NCBI GenBank assembly: GCA_024275485.1 | Contig: JAJRZA010000022.1 | Location: 1 to 64,000 of the forward strand | Origin: Candidatus Krumholzibacteriota bacterium | Lineage (GTDB): Bacteria > Krumholzibacteriota > Krumholzibacteriia > LZORAL124-64-63 | DNA length: 64,000 nt | Reading direction: 5' to 3' | Part shown: one piece after another, positions 41,334 through 49,882 of the stretch | Numbering within the stretch: the first letter of the stretch is position 1 | How the letters are laid out: each line of letters starts with the position of its first letter | Notes under the pieces: model-generated | What the model was told of the DNA's origin: nothing | What the model saw: only the letters and a program-made list of their open reading frames with translations | The model's database searches: none | Translations under genes and position numbers: made by a program

Positions 41334-43139
41334 CTATGGACGATAGGCGTACAATTTTTGTCCCGGATAAATCAGGTTGGTCTTGGGAAGTCCGTTGACC
41401 TTTCTCAAATGCCTTACACTGACGCCCAACTTGCGTCCAATACTCCCTAGATTGTCACCTTTGCGGACATTGTACGAAACCCTCTTGTACCCAGCAGGTG
41501 GCACATAGTGACCTTTTTCCAGAGCCCTATCCTGAGCCAGTTTGGCCAGCTGGGCAGGCATGGGAATTAGGAGTTGATCTCCAGGACGGATCAGGTGCAC
41601 GTCCTTCATTTTATTCAGAAGGGCAATATCATGGACACCTGTACCGTATTTACGGGCTATTTGGCCCAGGGTTTCGCCTCGTTGGACTTTGTGGCGTCGC
41701 CAAGTCAGACGTTTGTCCAAGGGTACTTTGCTCAATGCGGTAGTGGCCATTTTCCCGGTGCCGGTGGGAACCCGAATTGGGTAGCCCTTCATTCCCGGAG
41801 GACTGGCCTTTCGCAAAAGGGCTGGATTCAGGACAATGACATCCTGGACGGGTACACCGGCGCATTTGGCCATCAATTGCAAATCGGTGGCATCGCGCAC
41901 CTTGACAATGTCGTAGCTCAAAGCCGGTTTCGAGCGCATTTCGAACCCGTATTTTTCAGGATTTTCTCCAATGCGGGCGGCCGCAATAAATTTGGGAACG
42001 TAGGCTGTAGTCTGGGAGGGAAGCCGCATGTTCCAGAAATTGTCATGTCCATGGAGACGAATGCGTCGGGCCACCCGGTTTCCACCGGAATTGTAAGCAG
42101 CAAGAACCAAAGCCCAATCACCAAAGCGTTTGTGCAGACCTAGCAAATGCTTGGCTGCCGCCCTGGTGGACATTTCCAGATCCCTTCGCTCATCCAACCA
42201 CCAACTCTGTCGCAAATTGTATGCTTTTCCGGTGCCTGGCATAAACTGCCAGGGGCCAACAGCACCAACGCTGGAAACCGCGTTGTTACCCAGGCCACTT
42301 TCAATCACCGCCAGGTAGATCAACTGGGGAGGCAGGCCATTTTCAATGAGGATGGTGGTGATCAGGCTGTCACGAACCGCTTTACGGTCGAGCCAGACTT
42401 GAAAATTGCGGTGCCCCCTCCCCGAAAAATAAGCCACCCATTTGTTCACTGCCTGATTGTCAATTTTCAGGAGATCAGCAGTAAAACCGGGCAAGGTAAC
42501 ACCAGTTGCGGGTACCAGGGAATCTGGAAAAGCGTAGTTGCTCAAGCGACCGTATTCAGTCGCCAGAAGCGAATCACCGAGGGCCGGGTCACCTGCGAAA
42601 GAGGTCATTTCCGCCAGGATACCATCCAGATACCAGGTTTGCCTTTGCGCGCTCATGCGACGAGCCAGATAAAGGGAATCAACAACAGCCGGAAGTGGCA
42701 GAGTGAGTTGTTCTTCCAGCATGAACAAGTGATCCTGGGCCAAAGCCAGCTGATTTTCCGAAAGCAATTGCATGGTTTCCAACAGGAATTCATCCATATC
42801 TTCAGCTGCGGCATATCCCTCTGGTCCGACCGGAATACTGAATGTGGGGACGGGTTCTGGAGGAATCAACATTTCGAGGTCCGATTGTAGGGAATCGGGA
42901 AAATTGGGGATATGGGCATAAGGTTTTCCGTAGCCATCAACTGGTTGATTTTCAGCGGCATCCGGGTCTTGCTTGCCCAGACCATCAGACGTGAAATAAT
43001 TTGAATTTGCTTCACCCTTGAACACGGAACAACTTGCCAGCAATAGAAGTACCAGCACAAGGAAAAATGGGACCATGACGTGTGACTTGAAGTTGTTTTC
43101 GCAAGTTATTGAGATGTAAGATCTTAATCTGATTGTCAT
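41334..43139 (-). CDS. mltD: MltD-type membrane-bound lytic transglycosylase with LysM repeats
   Basis: 601 residues. Lipobox LLLLASC with Cys37 for lipid attachment. The SLT domain (about 265-400) has the catalytic Glu280 in LAVIESGLGNNAVS, then GAVGPWQFMPGT and LAAYNSGGNRV. Two clear LysM repeats at the C-terminus (VQRGETLGQIARKYG; VRKGDNLGSIGRKLGV) follow a third, degenerate one (about 415-460). It cuts glycan strands to 1,6-anhydro ends and sits on the outer membrane. The start is uncertain: a shorter form from Met22 would lack basic residues in the signal. Confidence 0.94.
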   Translation of the reverse strand: MTIRLRSYISITCENNFKSHVMVPFFLVLVLLLLASCSVFKGEANSNYFTSDGLGKQDPDAAENQPVDGYGKPYAHIPNFPDSLQSDLEMLIPPEPVPTFSIPVGPEGYAAAEDMDEFLLETMQLLSENQLALAQDHLFMLEEQLTLPLPAVVDSLYLARRMSAQRQTWYLDGILAEMTSFAGDPALGDSLLATEYGRLSNYAFPDSLVPATGVTLPGFTADLLKIDNQAVNKWVAYFSGRGHRNFQVWLDRKAVRDSLITTILIENGLPPQLIYLAVIESGLGNNAVSSVGAVGPWQFMPGTGKAYNLRQSWWLDERRDLEMSTRAAAKHLLGLHKRFGDWALVLAAYNSGGNRVARRIRLHGHDNFWNMRLPSQTTAYVPKFIAAARIGENPEKYGFEMRSKPALSYDIVKVRDATDLQLMAKCAGVPVQDVIVLNPALLRKASPPGMKGYPIRVPTGTGKMATTALSKVPLDKRLTWRRHKVQRGETLGQIARKYGTGVHDIALLNKMKDVHLIRPGDQLLIPMPAQLAKLAQDRALEKGHYVPPAGYKRVSYNVRKGDNLGSIGRKLGVSVRHLRKVNGLPKTNLIYPGQKLYAYRP

Positions 43140-43311
43140 CCTTGACCACCAATTGTGAAGTCGATTAAAATTTGCGGGAACCCTCAGTCAGTCCGATTGT
43201 TGAATTGGAAACATATCTGGGGAGGAATGTTTCCTCAAGTCCTGCCAATTTATTTGGTTCCCATTTTGCAGGAAAATAGCAATATATGGGCCAATTATTC
43301 AAGCGAAGGTC

Positions 43312-43340
43312 TTGATTATTTCCTTACATTATGTCATAAT
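43312..43340 (+). promoter_or_regulatory. Sigma-70-type promoter of the GGDEF gene
   Basis: TTGATT (43312-43317), 17-nt spacer, CATAAT (43335-43340), 44 nt before the ATG at 43384. The divergent gap 43140-43383 otherwise shows no gene. Confidence 0.5.
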
Positions 43341-43383
43341 TATTACGATCCCGTAATGCAACTGGAGATTGCGCACTAAGACA

Positions 43384-44811
43384 ATGAATCATCAAGAGGC
43401 CGCATTGCGAAAATTACTTAGCGAGGACCTGCCTCTTGATGCGGCTGGCCCTCGACTTCGTCATGCTGTTCGTCGTGCCCTGGCAGTCGGCAACAGCGAC
43501 CGCTTGCTTGCTACGGCCCGGCTTCTTGTGTCTGACCTCATCCGGCAAGGTGTTTTGCTCAGAGTGGCTGTGGAAGGTCAAAACGGGTTGGACTCCTCCT
43601 ATTGTATGGTAAAGGGAACGGACCGGCTAGTTAAACTGGCCCCGCTTGAGGAAAACCCAGCACTCCAAGCCAGTTTGCCTTTCTCTCAGGATCCCCATTC
43701 TTCCCCGCACGGGCCTCAGCCGGGTTTGAATAATCAGACCAGCCTGACTGATTTTGCCGGAATGTTGGGTGCCATGGAACACGCCCAGGATCTTGAAATA
43801 GGGTTCCCCCAATCGGGTGAAACGGGGGTGATCCTTCATGGCATCCTGCGTCTACTGGCCAAATTCACCCCTCAATTCGACCTTTTTGTTCTTCTTTTTG
43901 AAGAAGAAATCCTACCCGAAGGCCAGAACCGTATCTTCACCGTCAGCAGTTCCGACATGGCTTCCGGGTGGTTGGCAATACGGCAACCCACCCATGCGGC
44001 CTGGATTCCCTCACCTGAGGAATTGCCTGGGTTCATTCAAAAATTCGGCCAGAGAAACTCTTCGCAGTTGTCCTTTTCATCCGCTGTGGCCGTACCTTTG
44101 ATCAAACCTTTTGATGACGACCCCATGGGCCAGGCCGGCCGCGAGTTGGGGCTGCTGTTTCTGGTTGCCCATGAAGACTGGGGCCGCAGTCCCCTGTTGC
44201 GCCTGGCCAAACGTCTTTCCCGGTTTGTCACCCGTCATTGGCAGCATCAGCACGAGGTGAACCAACGCATTCACACCGACAGCCTTACCAAGGTTTACAA
44301 CAGGGCCTTCTTCGATAACCAATTTACCTTGGAGTTGGAACGCGCCAGGCGTTCCGATCAACCGCTTTCGCTTGTTATTTGTGATATTGACCATTTCAAA
44401 AGCGTAAATGATCGCTTTATGCATCACAACGGCGACCGGGTTTTGAAGATGGTGGCACGACGCCTGCGTGAGGAACTGCGACGCATCGATCATGTGTGCC
44501 GCATTGGTGGCGAAGAATTTGCCCTGATCCTACCCGATACTCCGCATGAAGCTGCCCGGGAAGTGATGGATCGTCTGGTCAACGCCACCTTCAAGGAAGA
44601 AATTGTGCACAATGGTGAATTGATCAACCTGGACGTGACCTTTTCCTTTGGAGCCGTCACTTTCCCGGACGCCGGCGCCGATGCCTTCGAATTGTATCGC
44701 AAAGCCGACGCCATGCTTTTCCTCTCCAAGGATTCGGGCCGCAACCAATGTCATTTCTGGAGCAGCGAAGGGGATCACAGTCAGCTGCTGCCAGACAGCT
44801 CCAACGCCTGA
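43384..44811 (+). CDS. Diguanylate cyclase (GGDEF) with N-terminal GAF-like sensor
   Basis: 475 residues, ATG 43384 chosen over an in-frame TTG at 43369. The N-terminal half has no clear motif up to about 130, then a GAF-like region (about 150-300). The C-terminal GGDEF domain (about 310-470) has DSLTKVYNRAFF, DIDHFKSVNDRFMHHNGD and the active GGEEF (about 376-380). An RxxD inhibitory site (RRID) lies exactly five residues before GGEEF, so feedback by c-di-GMP is expected. It makes c-di-GMP, often lowering motility. Its 3' end overlaps the comEC start by 64 nt. Confidence 0.92.
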   Translation: MNHQEAALRKLLSEDLPLDAAGPRLRHAVRRALAVGNSDRLLATARLLVSDLIRQGVLLRVAVEGQNGLDSSYCMVKGTDRLVKLAPLEENPALQASLPFSQDPHSSPHGPQPGLNNQTSLTDFAGMLGAMEHAQDLEIGFPQSGETGVILHGILRLLAKFTPQFDLFVLLFEEEILPEGQNRIFTVSSSDMASGWLAIRQPTHAAWIPSPEELPGFIQKFGQRNSSQLSFSSAVAVPLIKPFDDDPMGQAGRELGLLFLVAHEDWGRSPLLRLAKRLSRFVTRHWQHQHEVNQRIHTDSLTKVYNRAFFDNQFTLELERARRSDQPLSLVICDIDHFKSVNDRFMHHNGDRVLKMVARRLREELRRIDHVCRIGGEEFALILPDTPHEAAREVMDRLVNATFKEEIVHNGELINLDVTFSFGAVTFPDAGADAFELYRKADAMLFLSKDSGRNQCHFWSSEGDHSQLLPDSSNA

Positions 44812-46577
44812 CAAACCAGACTTCCTTCCTGTTTCCCGCCCCTGGGCATTGGGCCCTGACCTGGAGCATTCTGCACCTGACCTCATTTGTCTTTGGTGGC
44901 TGGTTGGTGGGCCAAATGGAGTTGCCGGGAATGCCTGGACTCTTTTGGCAATTCCGAGCTTTCCTCATTCTTTTCAGTGCTCTGTTGCCCGCAGGATTGA
45001 TTTTTGCCGCGCGACCTGGAGTTTCATGGCTTATATGGCTCTCGGTGTGCCTGATGGGGGTGGTTTCCGGATACTCAGAGACCAGTCATCGGTGCAGTCG
45101 CAGGGCTGTCATAGCACCGGGAATCATGGCACCTGCCGTGGTCAACACCTGGACAGTCAAATCCTTGATCCGAACCTCAGGATGGACAGTTGCCCGTGAT
45201 GGAGGTATGTGGCAGGCACCTGCCGTTCTTGTTCGCCTGGAAATCCTTGAATCCCCAGGACAAAAAGAAGACCCACCCCTGCGCGGGCAGGGAATTTTGT
45301 TGATGGGCAAGGGAAAACCCCCCTTGCCCGGCGAACTTCTGGCGGCAACCCAGGAAATTACTGTTCCCCGAAGAGGTGATTTGCCGGGGATGTTCGACTA
45401 TCGACTTTTTCTGGCAGGTAGAGGCATTCTCTGGAGAGGCAAAATCATTGAACGTCTTGACCCTCTTGGCGAAAGGCCTGTTGCCAAAATTTTTCGGGTT
45501 TTCCTGGGACCGATACGATCGAACATCCTGAAGGCCCTCCAAACTTTATTACCACCTTTGGAATCATCCCTTGCCTCAGCAGTTTTATTGGGAGCCAAGG
45601 ACAAGACCAGTCGCTCGGCCGGGGAACCCTTCTCTGATCTGGGCTTGGCTCATTTGTTTGCCGTCAGTGGTCTGCATGTTGGGGTTTTGCTGGGGCTTTT
45701 CCTTTTGCCAGGAAAACTCCTGGGAATTTCGTCTTGGCAGAAGTGGGTTTTCCTATGGCTCATTCTCCCTCCCTATGCCCTTTTGACCGGGCTTCCGGGA
45801 AGTGTAATTCGCGCGGCAGGGCTGGCTCTTCTGGCCACCTCGGGAATGCCATTTGGCCGACAGGGCCATCCTCTCCATTTTCTGGGAATTCTGTTTTGGG
45901 CCACCACCATCTGGCAACCGGATCAGGTGCTGGATACAGGGGTTCGCCTCAGTTATGTGGCAGCAGGAGGAATCCTGGCTTTTACCTCCCTTACAACCGA
46001 CATCAGCTATCGGCGCAAAGGTATCCTGGGGTTTATTCTCGGGGGATTGTTCATCAGTCTTTCGGCCCAGTGGTTCACCTTGCCCATGGCTGCAACATCT
46101 TTCGGACGTTTGAGTTTGCTGTCCCCTTTGGCAAACCTTATTGCCGTTCCCACCTTCGGAATAGCCGTTTGGCTGGTTGTATTGGCATTGGCCGGATCTT
46201 TGACACCCGGTGGCCTCGGCTATCTTTTCGGGGCCTTGGGTTGGTTGTTGTTGCGGGGGTTGGCCGGAGCTGTAGGCGGGGCCGAAAAAATCACCGGTGG
46301 TTGGAATATTGGCCTGCCGGTTCCCGATCCCCTCATCATTTCCGTCTGGATGGGTGGAACCATTAGCTGCCTGATAGCTTTGCGTCAAACGGCCAGGGGA
46401 GAGTTGGGACGGAAGTTCGCCGTAGGATGGATTTCCATGGTGGGAGTCATCGGAGTGGGTCTTTTCGCCAACCCTGATTTTTTTTTAAGGGCCGTGAGGG
46501 ACCTGAAGTATGGCAGTTCGACGTGGGACAGGGAGATGGGTCCGTGGTCCGCTTTCCTGATGGCTGGACGGCCATGA
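44748..46577 (+). CDS. comEC: ComEC channel, N-terminal and membrane part (frameshifted)
   Basis: 609 residues as read. An N-terminal domain (DUF4131-like, about 40-220) with PRRGDLPGMFDYRLFLAGRGI in parts, then the Competence domain with many membrane helices and the signature DLGLAHLFAVSGLHVGVLLG. The last 30 residues after the T9 run (46478-46486) are out of frame; a -1 shift there joins the protein to a metallo-beta-lactamase-like domain (to 47305), giving about 850 residues, the usual ComEC length. It would transport single-stranded DNA across the inner membrane. Start uncertain because it lies inside the GGDEF gene and no good ribosome site is visible. Confidence 0.88.
   Translation: MSFLEQRRGSQSAAARQLQRLTNQTSFLFPAPGHWALTWSILHLTSFVFGGWLVGQMELPGMPGLFWQFRAFLILFSALLPAGLIFAARPGVSWLIWLSVCLMGVVSGYSETSHRCSRRAVIAPGIMAPAVVNTWTVKSLIRTSGWTVARDGGMWQAPAVLVRLEILESPGQKEDPPLRGQGILLMGKGKPPLPGELLAATQEITVPRRGDLPGMFDYRLFLAGRGILWRGKIIERLDPLGERPVAKIFRVFLGPIRSNILKALQTLLPPLESSLASAVLLGAKDKTSRSAGEPFSDLGLAHLFAVSGLHVGVLLGLFLLPGKLLGISSWQKWVFLWLILPPYALLTGLPGSVIRAAGLALLATSGMPFGRQGHPLHFLGILFWATTIWQPDQVLDTGVRLSYVAAGGILAFTSLTTDISYRRKGILGFILGGLFISLSAQWFTLPMAATSFGRLSLLSPLANLIAVPTFGIAVWLVVLALAGSLTPGGLGYLFGALGWLLLRGLAGAVGGAEKITGGWNIGLPVPDPLIISVWMGGTISCLIALRQTARGELGRKFAVGWISMVGVIGVGLFANPDFFLRAVRDLKYGSSTWDREMGPWSAFLMAGRP
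46478..46487 (+). other. Frameshift site in comEC: T9 run with slippery heptamer T-TTT-TTA
   Basis: Nine T (46478-46486) followed by AAGG. Read in the comEC frame, 46481-46487 is T TTT TTA, a simultaneous -1 slippage heptamer; slipping back one base gives AAG GGC and continues without stop to 47305. Slippage by RNA polymerase on the T run would give the same result. Confidence 0.7.
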
Positions 46578-47305
46578 TTGACAACGGTGGTTGTTTTGGA
46601 TTTGCCGGAAAAGACCAGAGCGGTCCCTGGAGTCGATCCATTTTGCCCTGGTTGCGTCGGCATGATCTGGCGAATCCCAATGTGGTCATTCTCAGTCACG
46701 GTCACTTGGATCATACTGGTGGTTCCGGTGCCATGATGAAGGAATGCAATGTCGGCCAATGGCTGGTGGCCGGGCGCGCCGACCGGGACCTTTTGCCGGA
46801 TTCTGCAAAAACTTCCGTTCAATTCCCGGTTCAAGGTGAGGTTCTGCATCGTTGGCGGCAATGGTCTTTGGTGATTCTCTATCCTTTGCCCAACCTGCCG
46901 GAAGAGTTCCATGAAAATGACTACTCCATTGTTGTGGCCTTGCAGAAAGACAACCGCACACAGTATTTGTGGAGTGGGGATCTGGAAGAAGGCGGGGAAC
47001 GATTGCTTCTTCACGGAGGGGGGCCCGGTGGCCGAACCAGGGTTTGGAAAGCAGGGCATCACGGTAGCAATACTTCCGGCAGCCAGCCATTTTTGGATGA
47101 AATTGAACCCGAGTTGATCCTGGTCAGTTGTGGGGTGGGCAACGGATATCTTCATCCGAGTCATGGCTTATATGTGGTTCATGGCGATACCATTGACGTG
47201 GTGCGGACGGATCTGGAAGGCAGCATCCATGTGGAATTTGCCAAAAATGGTGAAATTTACTGGAAATCACGGGATCGACAGGGTCATTTGAGCCCGATTC
47301 CTTGA
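46523..47305 (+). CDS. comEC: ComEC C-terminal metallo-beta-lactamase-like domain (separate frame)
   Basis: Open from 46478, first possible start GTG 46523. The sequence before this start reads VWQFDVGQGDGSVV, the universal ComEC junction motif (F-DVGQGD), which shows that the domain belongs to the upstream protein. The metal site LSHGHLDHTGG is complete, and AGHHGSNTSG follows. The GTG has no ribosome site, so independent translation is unlikely. In ComEC proteins this domain is thought to be the nuclease that degrades one strand during DNA uptake. 260 residues as read from 46523. Confidence 0.85.
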   Translation: MGQGDGSVVRFPDGWTAMIDNGGCFGFAGKDQSGPWSRSILPWLRRHDLANPNVVILSHGHLDHTGGSGAMMKECNVGQWLVAGRADRDLLPDSAKTSVQFPVQGEVLHRWRQWSLVILYPLPNLPEEFHENDYSIVVALQKDNRTQYLWSGDLEEGGERLLLHGGGPGGRTRVWKAGHHGSNTSGSQPFLDEIEPELILVSCGVGNGYLHPSHGLYVVHGDTIDVVRTDLEGSIHVEFAKNGEIYWKSRDRQGHLSPIP

Positions 47306-47354
47306 CACCCGGTTGCCCCGGATTTAAGATGCCCTTCCACCTCAATTTTCTTCC

Positions 47355-47373
47355 GGCCGGGCAGAACCCGGCC
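47355..47373 (+). other. GC-rich hairpin between comEC and purC
   Basis: GGCCGGG and CCCGGCC pair perfectly around CAGAA, 20 nt before the purC start. No T run follows, so function is open. Confidence 0.4.
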
Positions 47374-47392
47374 CAACCCGCAGGGGAGTTTC

Positions 47393-48298
47393 ATGGGAGC
47401 CTTACGCAGCACCCGGGACCTCGGTTTGAACCCCGATTACGAGGGCAAGGTCCGCGACATGTTTGATCTTGGGGATCGCTTCCTCATTGTGACTACCGAC
47501 CGCATTTCAGCCTTCGACGTGATCATGAACGACGTCGTGCCCGGCCGGGGCGTGATGTTGAATGTCATGAGTCTGGCCTGGTTCGGCCGTTTTGCCGAAC
47601 TCGTGCCCAACCATTTGATCACTGCCGAGGTCAGTAAATTTCCGACACCCTTCAATCAACATCCGGAAGCCCTTGGCGGTCGATCCATGCTGGTCAAAAA
47701 GGCAGAGCGTTTTCCTGTTGAATGTGTTGTGCGTGGCTACATTGCCGGCTCCGGGTGGAAATCCTATGGCCGTGATGGCACCATTTGCGGGCACCTGCTG
47801 CCGGACGGTCTCAGCCTTGCCCAGAAATTGCCGGAGCCTCTGTTCACTCCCTCCACCAAAGAGGATGAGGGTCATGACGAAAACATTCCCTATTCTACCG
47901 TGGTGGAAATGATTGGTGAAGAAAACGCCGGCATCCTGCGTGACTTGAGCCTGAAACTTTACCGCACCGGTGCGGATTATGCCGAACCCTTTGGAGTTAT
48001 CCTGGCCGACACCAAATTTGAATTTGGCATCATTGAGGGAAAAATCAGCCTCATTGATGAAGTCCTGACTCCGGACTCCAGCCGTTTCTGGCCAGCGGAC
48101 GAGCACAAACCCGGACAGGAACCACCGAGTTGGGACAAGCAGATCCTGCGCAACCATCTCGAAACCCTCGACTGGGATCATGCACCCCCACCGCCAAAGA
48201 TCCCCGACGAGATCCTGGATATAACCTACCAACGTTATCGTGAAGTGCTGGAACTGCTTTTTCCCGGAGAGGCTGAAAAATGGCGAGCATTCCTGTAG
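47393..48298 (+). CDS. purC: Phosphoribosylaminoimidazole-succinocarboxamide synthase
   Basis: 301 residues of the longer (yeast ADE1-like) PurC type. Signatures include GKVRDMFDLGDRFLIVTTDRISAFD in parts, VVRGYIAGSGWKSY, LPEPLFTPSTKEDEGHDENI and ADTKFEFG..LIDEVLTPDSSRFWP. Joins CAIR and aspartate to give SAICAR in purine synthesis. Strong GGGGAG 7 nt before the ATG. Overlaps purH by 19 nt. Confidence 0.98.
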   Translation: MGALRSTRDLGLNPDYEGKVRDMFDLGDRFLIVTTDRISAFDVIMNDVVPGRGVMLNVMSLAWFGRFAELVPNHLITAEVSKFPTPFNQHPEALGGRSMLVKKAERFPVECVVRGYIAGSGWKSYGRDGTICGHLLPDGLSLAQKLPEPLFTPSTKEDEGHDENIPYSTVVEMIGEENAGILRDLSLKLYRTGADYAEPFGVILADTKFEFGIIEGKISLIDEVLTPDSSRFWPADEHKPGQEPPSWDKQILRNHLETLDWDHAPPPPKIPDEILDITYQRYREVLELLFPGEAEKWRAFL

Positions 48299-49818
48299 AA
48301 GGTCCACGCAAGGCCCTGCTCAGCGTAACTGACAAGACACGTCTCGAAGAAGTCGGGCGGGCATTATACAGCCATGGCTATCAAATCATTGCCAGTGATG
48401 GCACAGCCTCTTTTTTGAGGGACCGCGATATCCCGGTTACCGGTGTCGGTGAATTGACCGGTTATCCTGAAATTTTCGGGGGTCGCGTCAAAACCATGCA
48501 TCCTACGGTTCTTGGCGGTATTCTTGGGCCCACTCAAGAGAGTTTTGCCGAGACCAAAAAACTGGGCATCGAAGCCATAGATGTGGTGGTGGTCAACCTC
48601 TACAATTTCGAAGAGGCGGTGAAACGCGAGGCTTCGGATGCGGAAACTGTGGAGAGCATCGACATCGGCGGGCCTACCCTGCTGAGGGCCGCCGCCAAAA
48701 ATTTTTCCCGTGTGACGGTGGTCAGTGATCCGGCCTACTACGACGAATTTCTGGAACAACTAGCCCAAAACGACGGTGGCACCGAATTGAATTTCCGTCG
48801 GAAAATGGCTGCCCTTACTTTCCGGCGGGCCGAAAAATACAATGATGCCATTGCCGATTGGCTGGAAGAGTTGACCGGAATAAGCAGTGGTATTGCTCTG
48901 CGTTATGGGGAAAATCCTCATCAGGCTGCCCAGCTGGTTTTGCCCTCATCCGGAGATTCAGGCAACCCTCTCGCCGGTATTGGATTCATCCAGCATGGGG
49001 GCAAGGAACTTTCCTACAACAACATCGTGGATCTGGTAGCGGCCATCAAGCTCGTGGGTGATTTTCAGGCACCCTGCTGTGGCATCCTCAAGCATACCAA
49101 TCCCTGTGGTTTCGGCTTGGGTGCCGGGTTGGTGGGCCTGGAACGAGCTTTGCTCTGTGATCCCGTATCCGCTTTTGGCGGTGTTTTTGCTTTCAACAGG
49201 GAAATTGATTTGGCCACAGCTGAGCCTCTTGCCAAGCGGTTTCTGGAAATCATAGTGGCACCAGGCTTTTCCGATGAGGCCCTGGCCAAACTCACCAAGA
49301 AAAAGAATGTTCGGGTGCTCACTGTCGATATTCCGGTTTTCCTGTCCGCCACTCAAGGAAAAACCCGAGGCTGGGGACAGTTGCTTCTAAACCAGGATGA
49401 GGATGAAGGATTCAGTGAACTTGAAGAGTGGAAAGTTGCCGCAGGCCCCGAGCCGGATGCTGAAACCAGAACCGCTTTGGAAATGGTCTGGAAGATTTGC
49501 AAACATGGCAAGAGCAATGCCATCGTTCTGGGTGATCTCCACGCTACCCTGGGTCTGGGTTTTGGCCAGATGAGCCGTGTTGACAGCACCGAACTTGCGG
49601 TGCTCAAAGCTGCCAACCAGAACCTCGATTTGAAGGGTTGTGTGGCAGGTTCCGATGGCTTTTTCCCCTTCCCGGACGGTATTGAGAAACTGGCTGCAGC
49701 CGGTGCTCGCGCCATAATCGCGCCAGGCGGAAGCATTCGCGACGAAGAAGTGGCAACAACGGCTGAAAAACTCGGCGTGACGCTGGTCCTAACCGGTCGC
49801 AGGCACTTCAACCATTGA
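48280..49818 (+). CDS. purH: Bifunctional AICAR transformylase / IMP cyclohydrolase
   Basis: 512 residues. The N-terminal MGS-like cyclohydrolase domain begins KALLSVTDKTRLEEVGRAL with FGGRVKTMHPTVLGGIL; the AICARFT domain has LRYGENPHQAAQL, LSYNNIVDLVAA, and KHTNPCG with the catalytic KH pair. The C-terminus ends RHFNH, as in the family. Catalyses the last two steps to IMP. Slightly atypical spacing in the middle, otherwise normal. Confidence 0.98.
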   Translation: MASIPVEGPRKALLSVTDKTRLEEVGRALYSHGYQIIASDGTASFLRDRDIPVTGVGELTGYPEIFGGRVKTMHPTVLGGILGPTQESFAETKKLGIEAIDVVVVNLYNFEEAVKREASDAETVESIDIGGPTLLRAAAKNFSRVTVVSDPAYYDEFLEQLAQNDGGTELNFRRKMAALTFRRAEKYNDAIADWLEELTGISSGIALRYGENPHQAAQLVLPSSGDSGNPLAGIGFIQHGGKELSYNNIVDLVAAIKLVGDFQAPCCGILKHTNPCGFGLGAGLVGLERALLCDPVSAFGGVFAFNREIDLATAEPLAKRFLEIIVAPGFSDEALAKLTKKKNVRVLTVDIPVFLSATQGKTRGWGQLLLNQDEDEGFSELEEWKVAAGPEPDAETRTALEMVWKICKHGKSNAIVLGDLHATLGLGFGQMSRVDSTELAVLKAANQNLDLKGCVAGSDGFFPFPDGIEKLAAAGARAIIAPGGSIRDEEVATTAEKLGVTLVLTGRRHFNH

Positions 49819-49834
49819 ACCTGGCACGGCAATA

Positions 49835-49873
49835 AACCGGTTTGGGAAGGAACTCTGTTTCCCACACCGGGTT
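49835..49873 (+). other. Imperfect hairpin between purH and the M6 peptidase gene
   Basis: AACCGG-TT-TGGGAA pairs with TTTCCCA-C-ACCGGGTT with a bulge. Possibly a weak terminator for the pur operon, but the T run is absent. Confidence 0.4.
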
Positions 49874-49882
49874 CAACAGGGA

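Noticed and set aside
42147-42890. Open frame of 247 codons on the plus strand inside mltD
   Set aside because: mltD on the minus strand is firmly supported by lipobox, SLT and LysM motifs; the plus-strand frame has none.
49822-49828. TGGCACG, a perfect sigma-54 -24 element after purH
   Set aside because: The expected TTGC is replaced by TAAA at the right distance, so the -12 element is missing.
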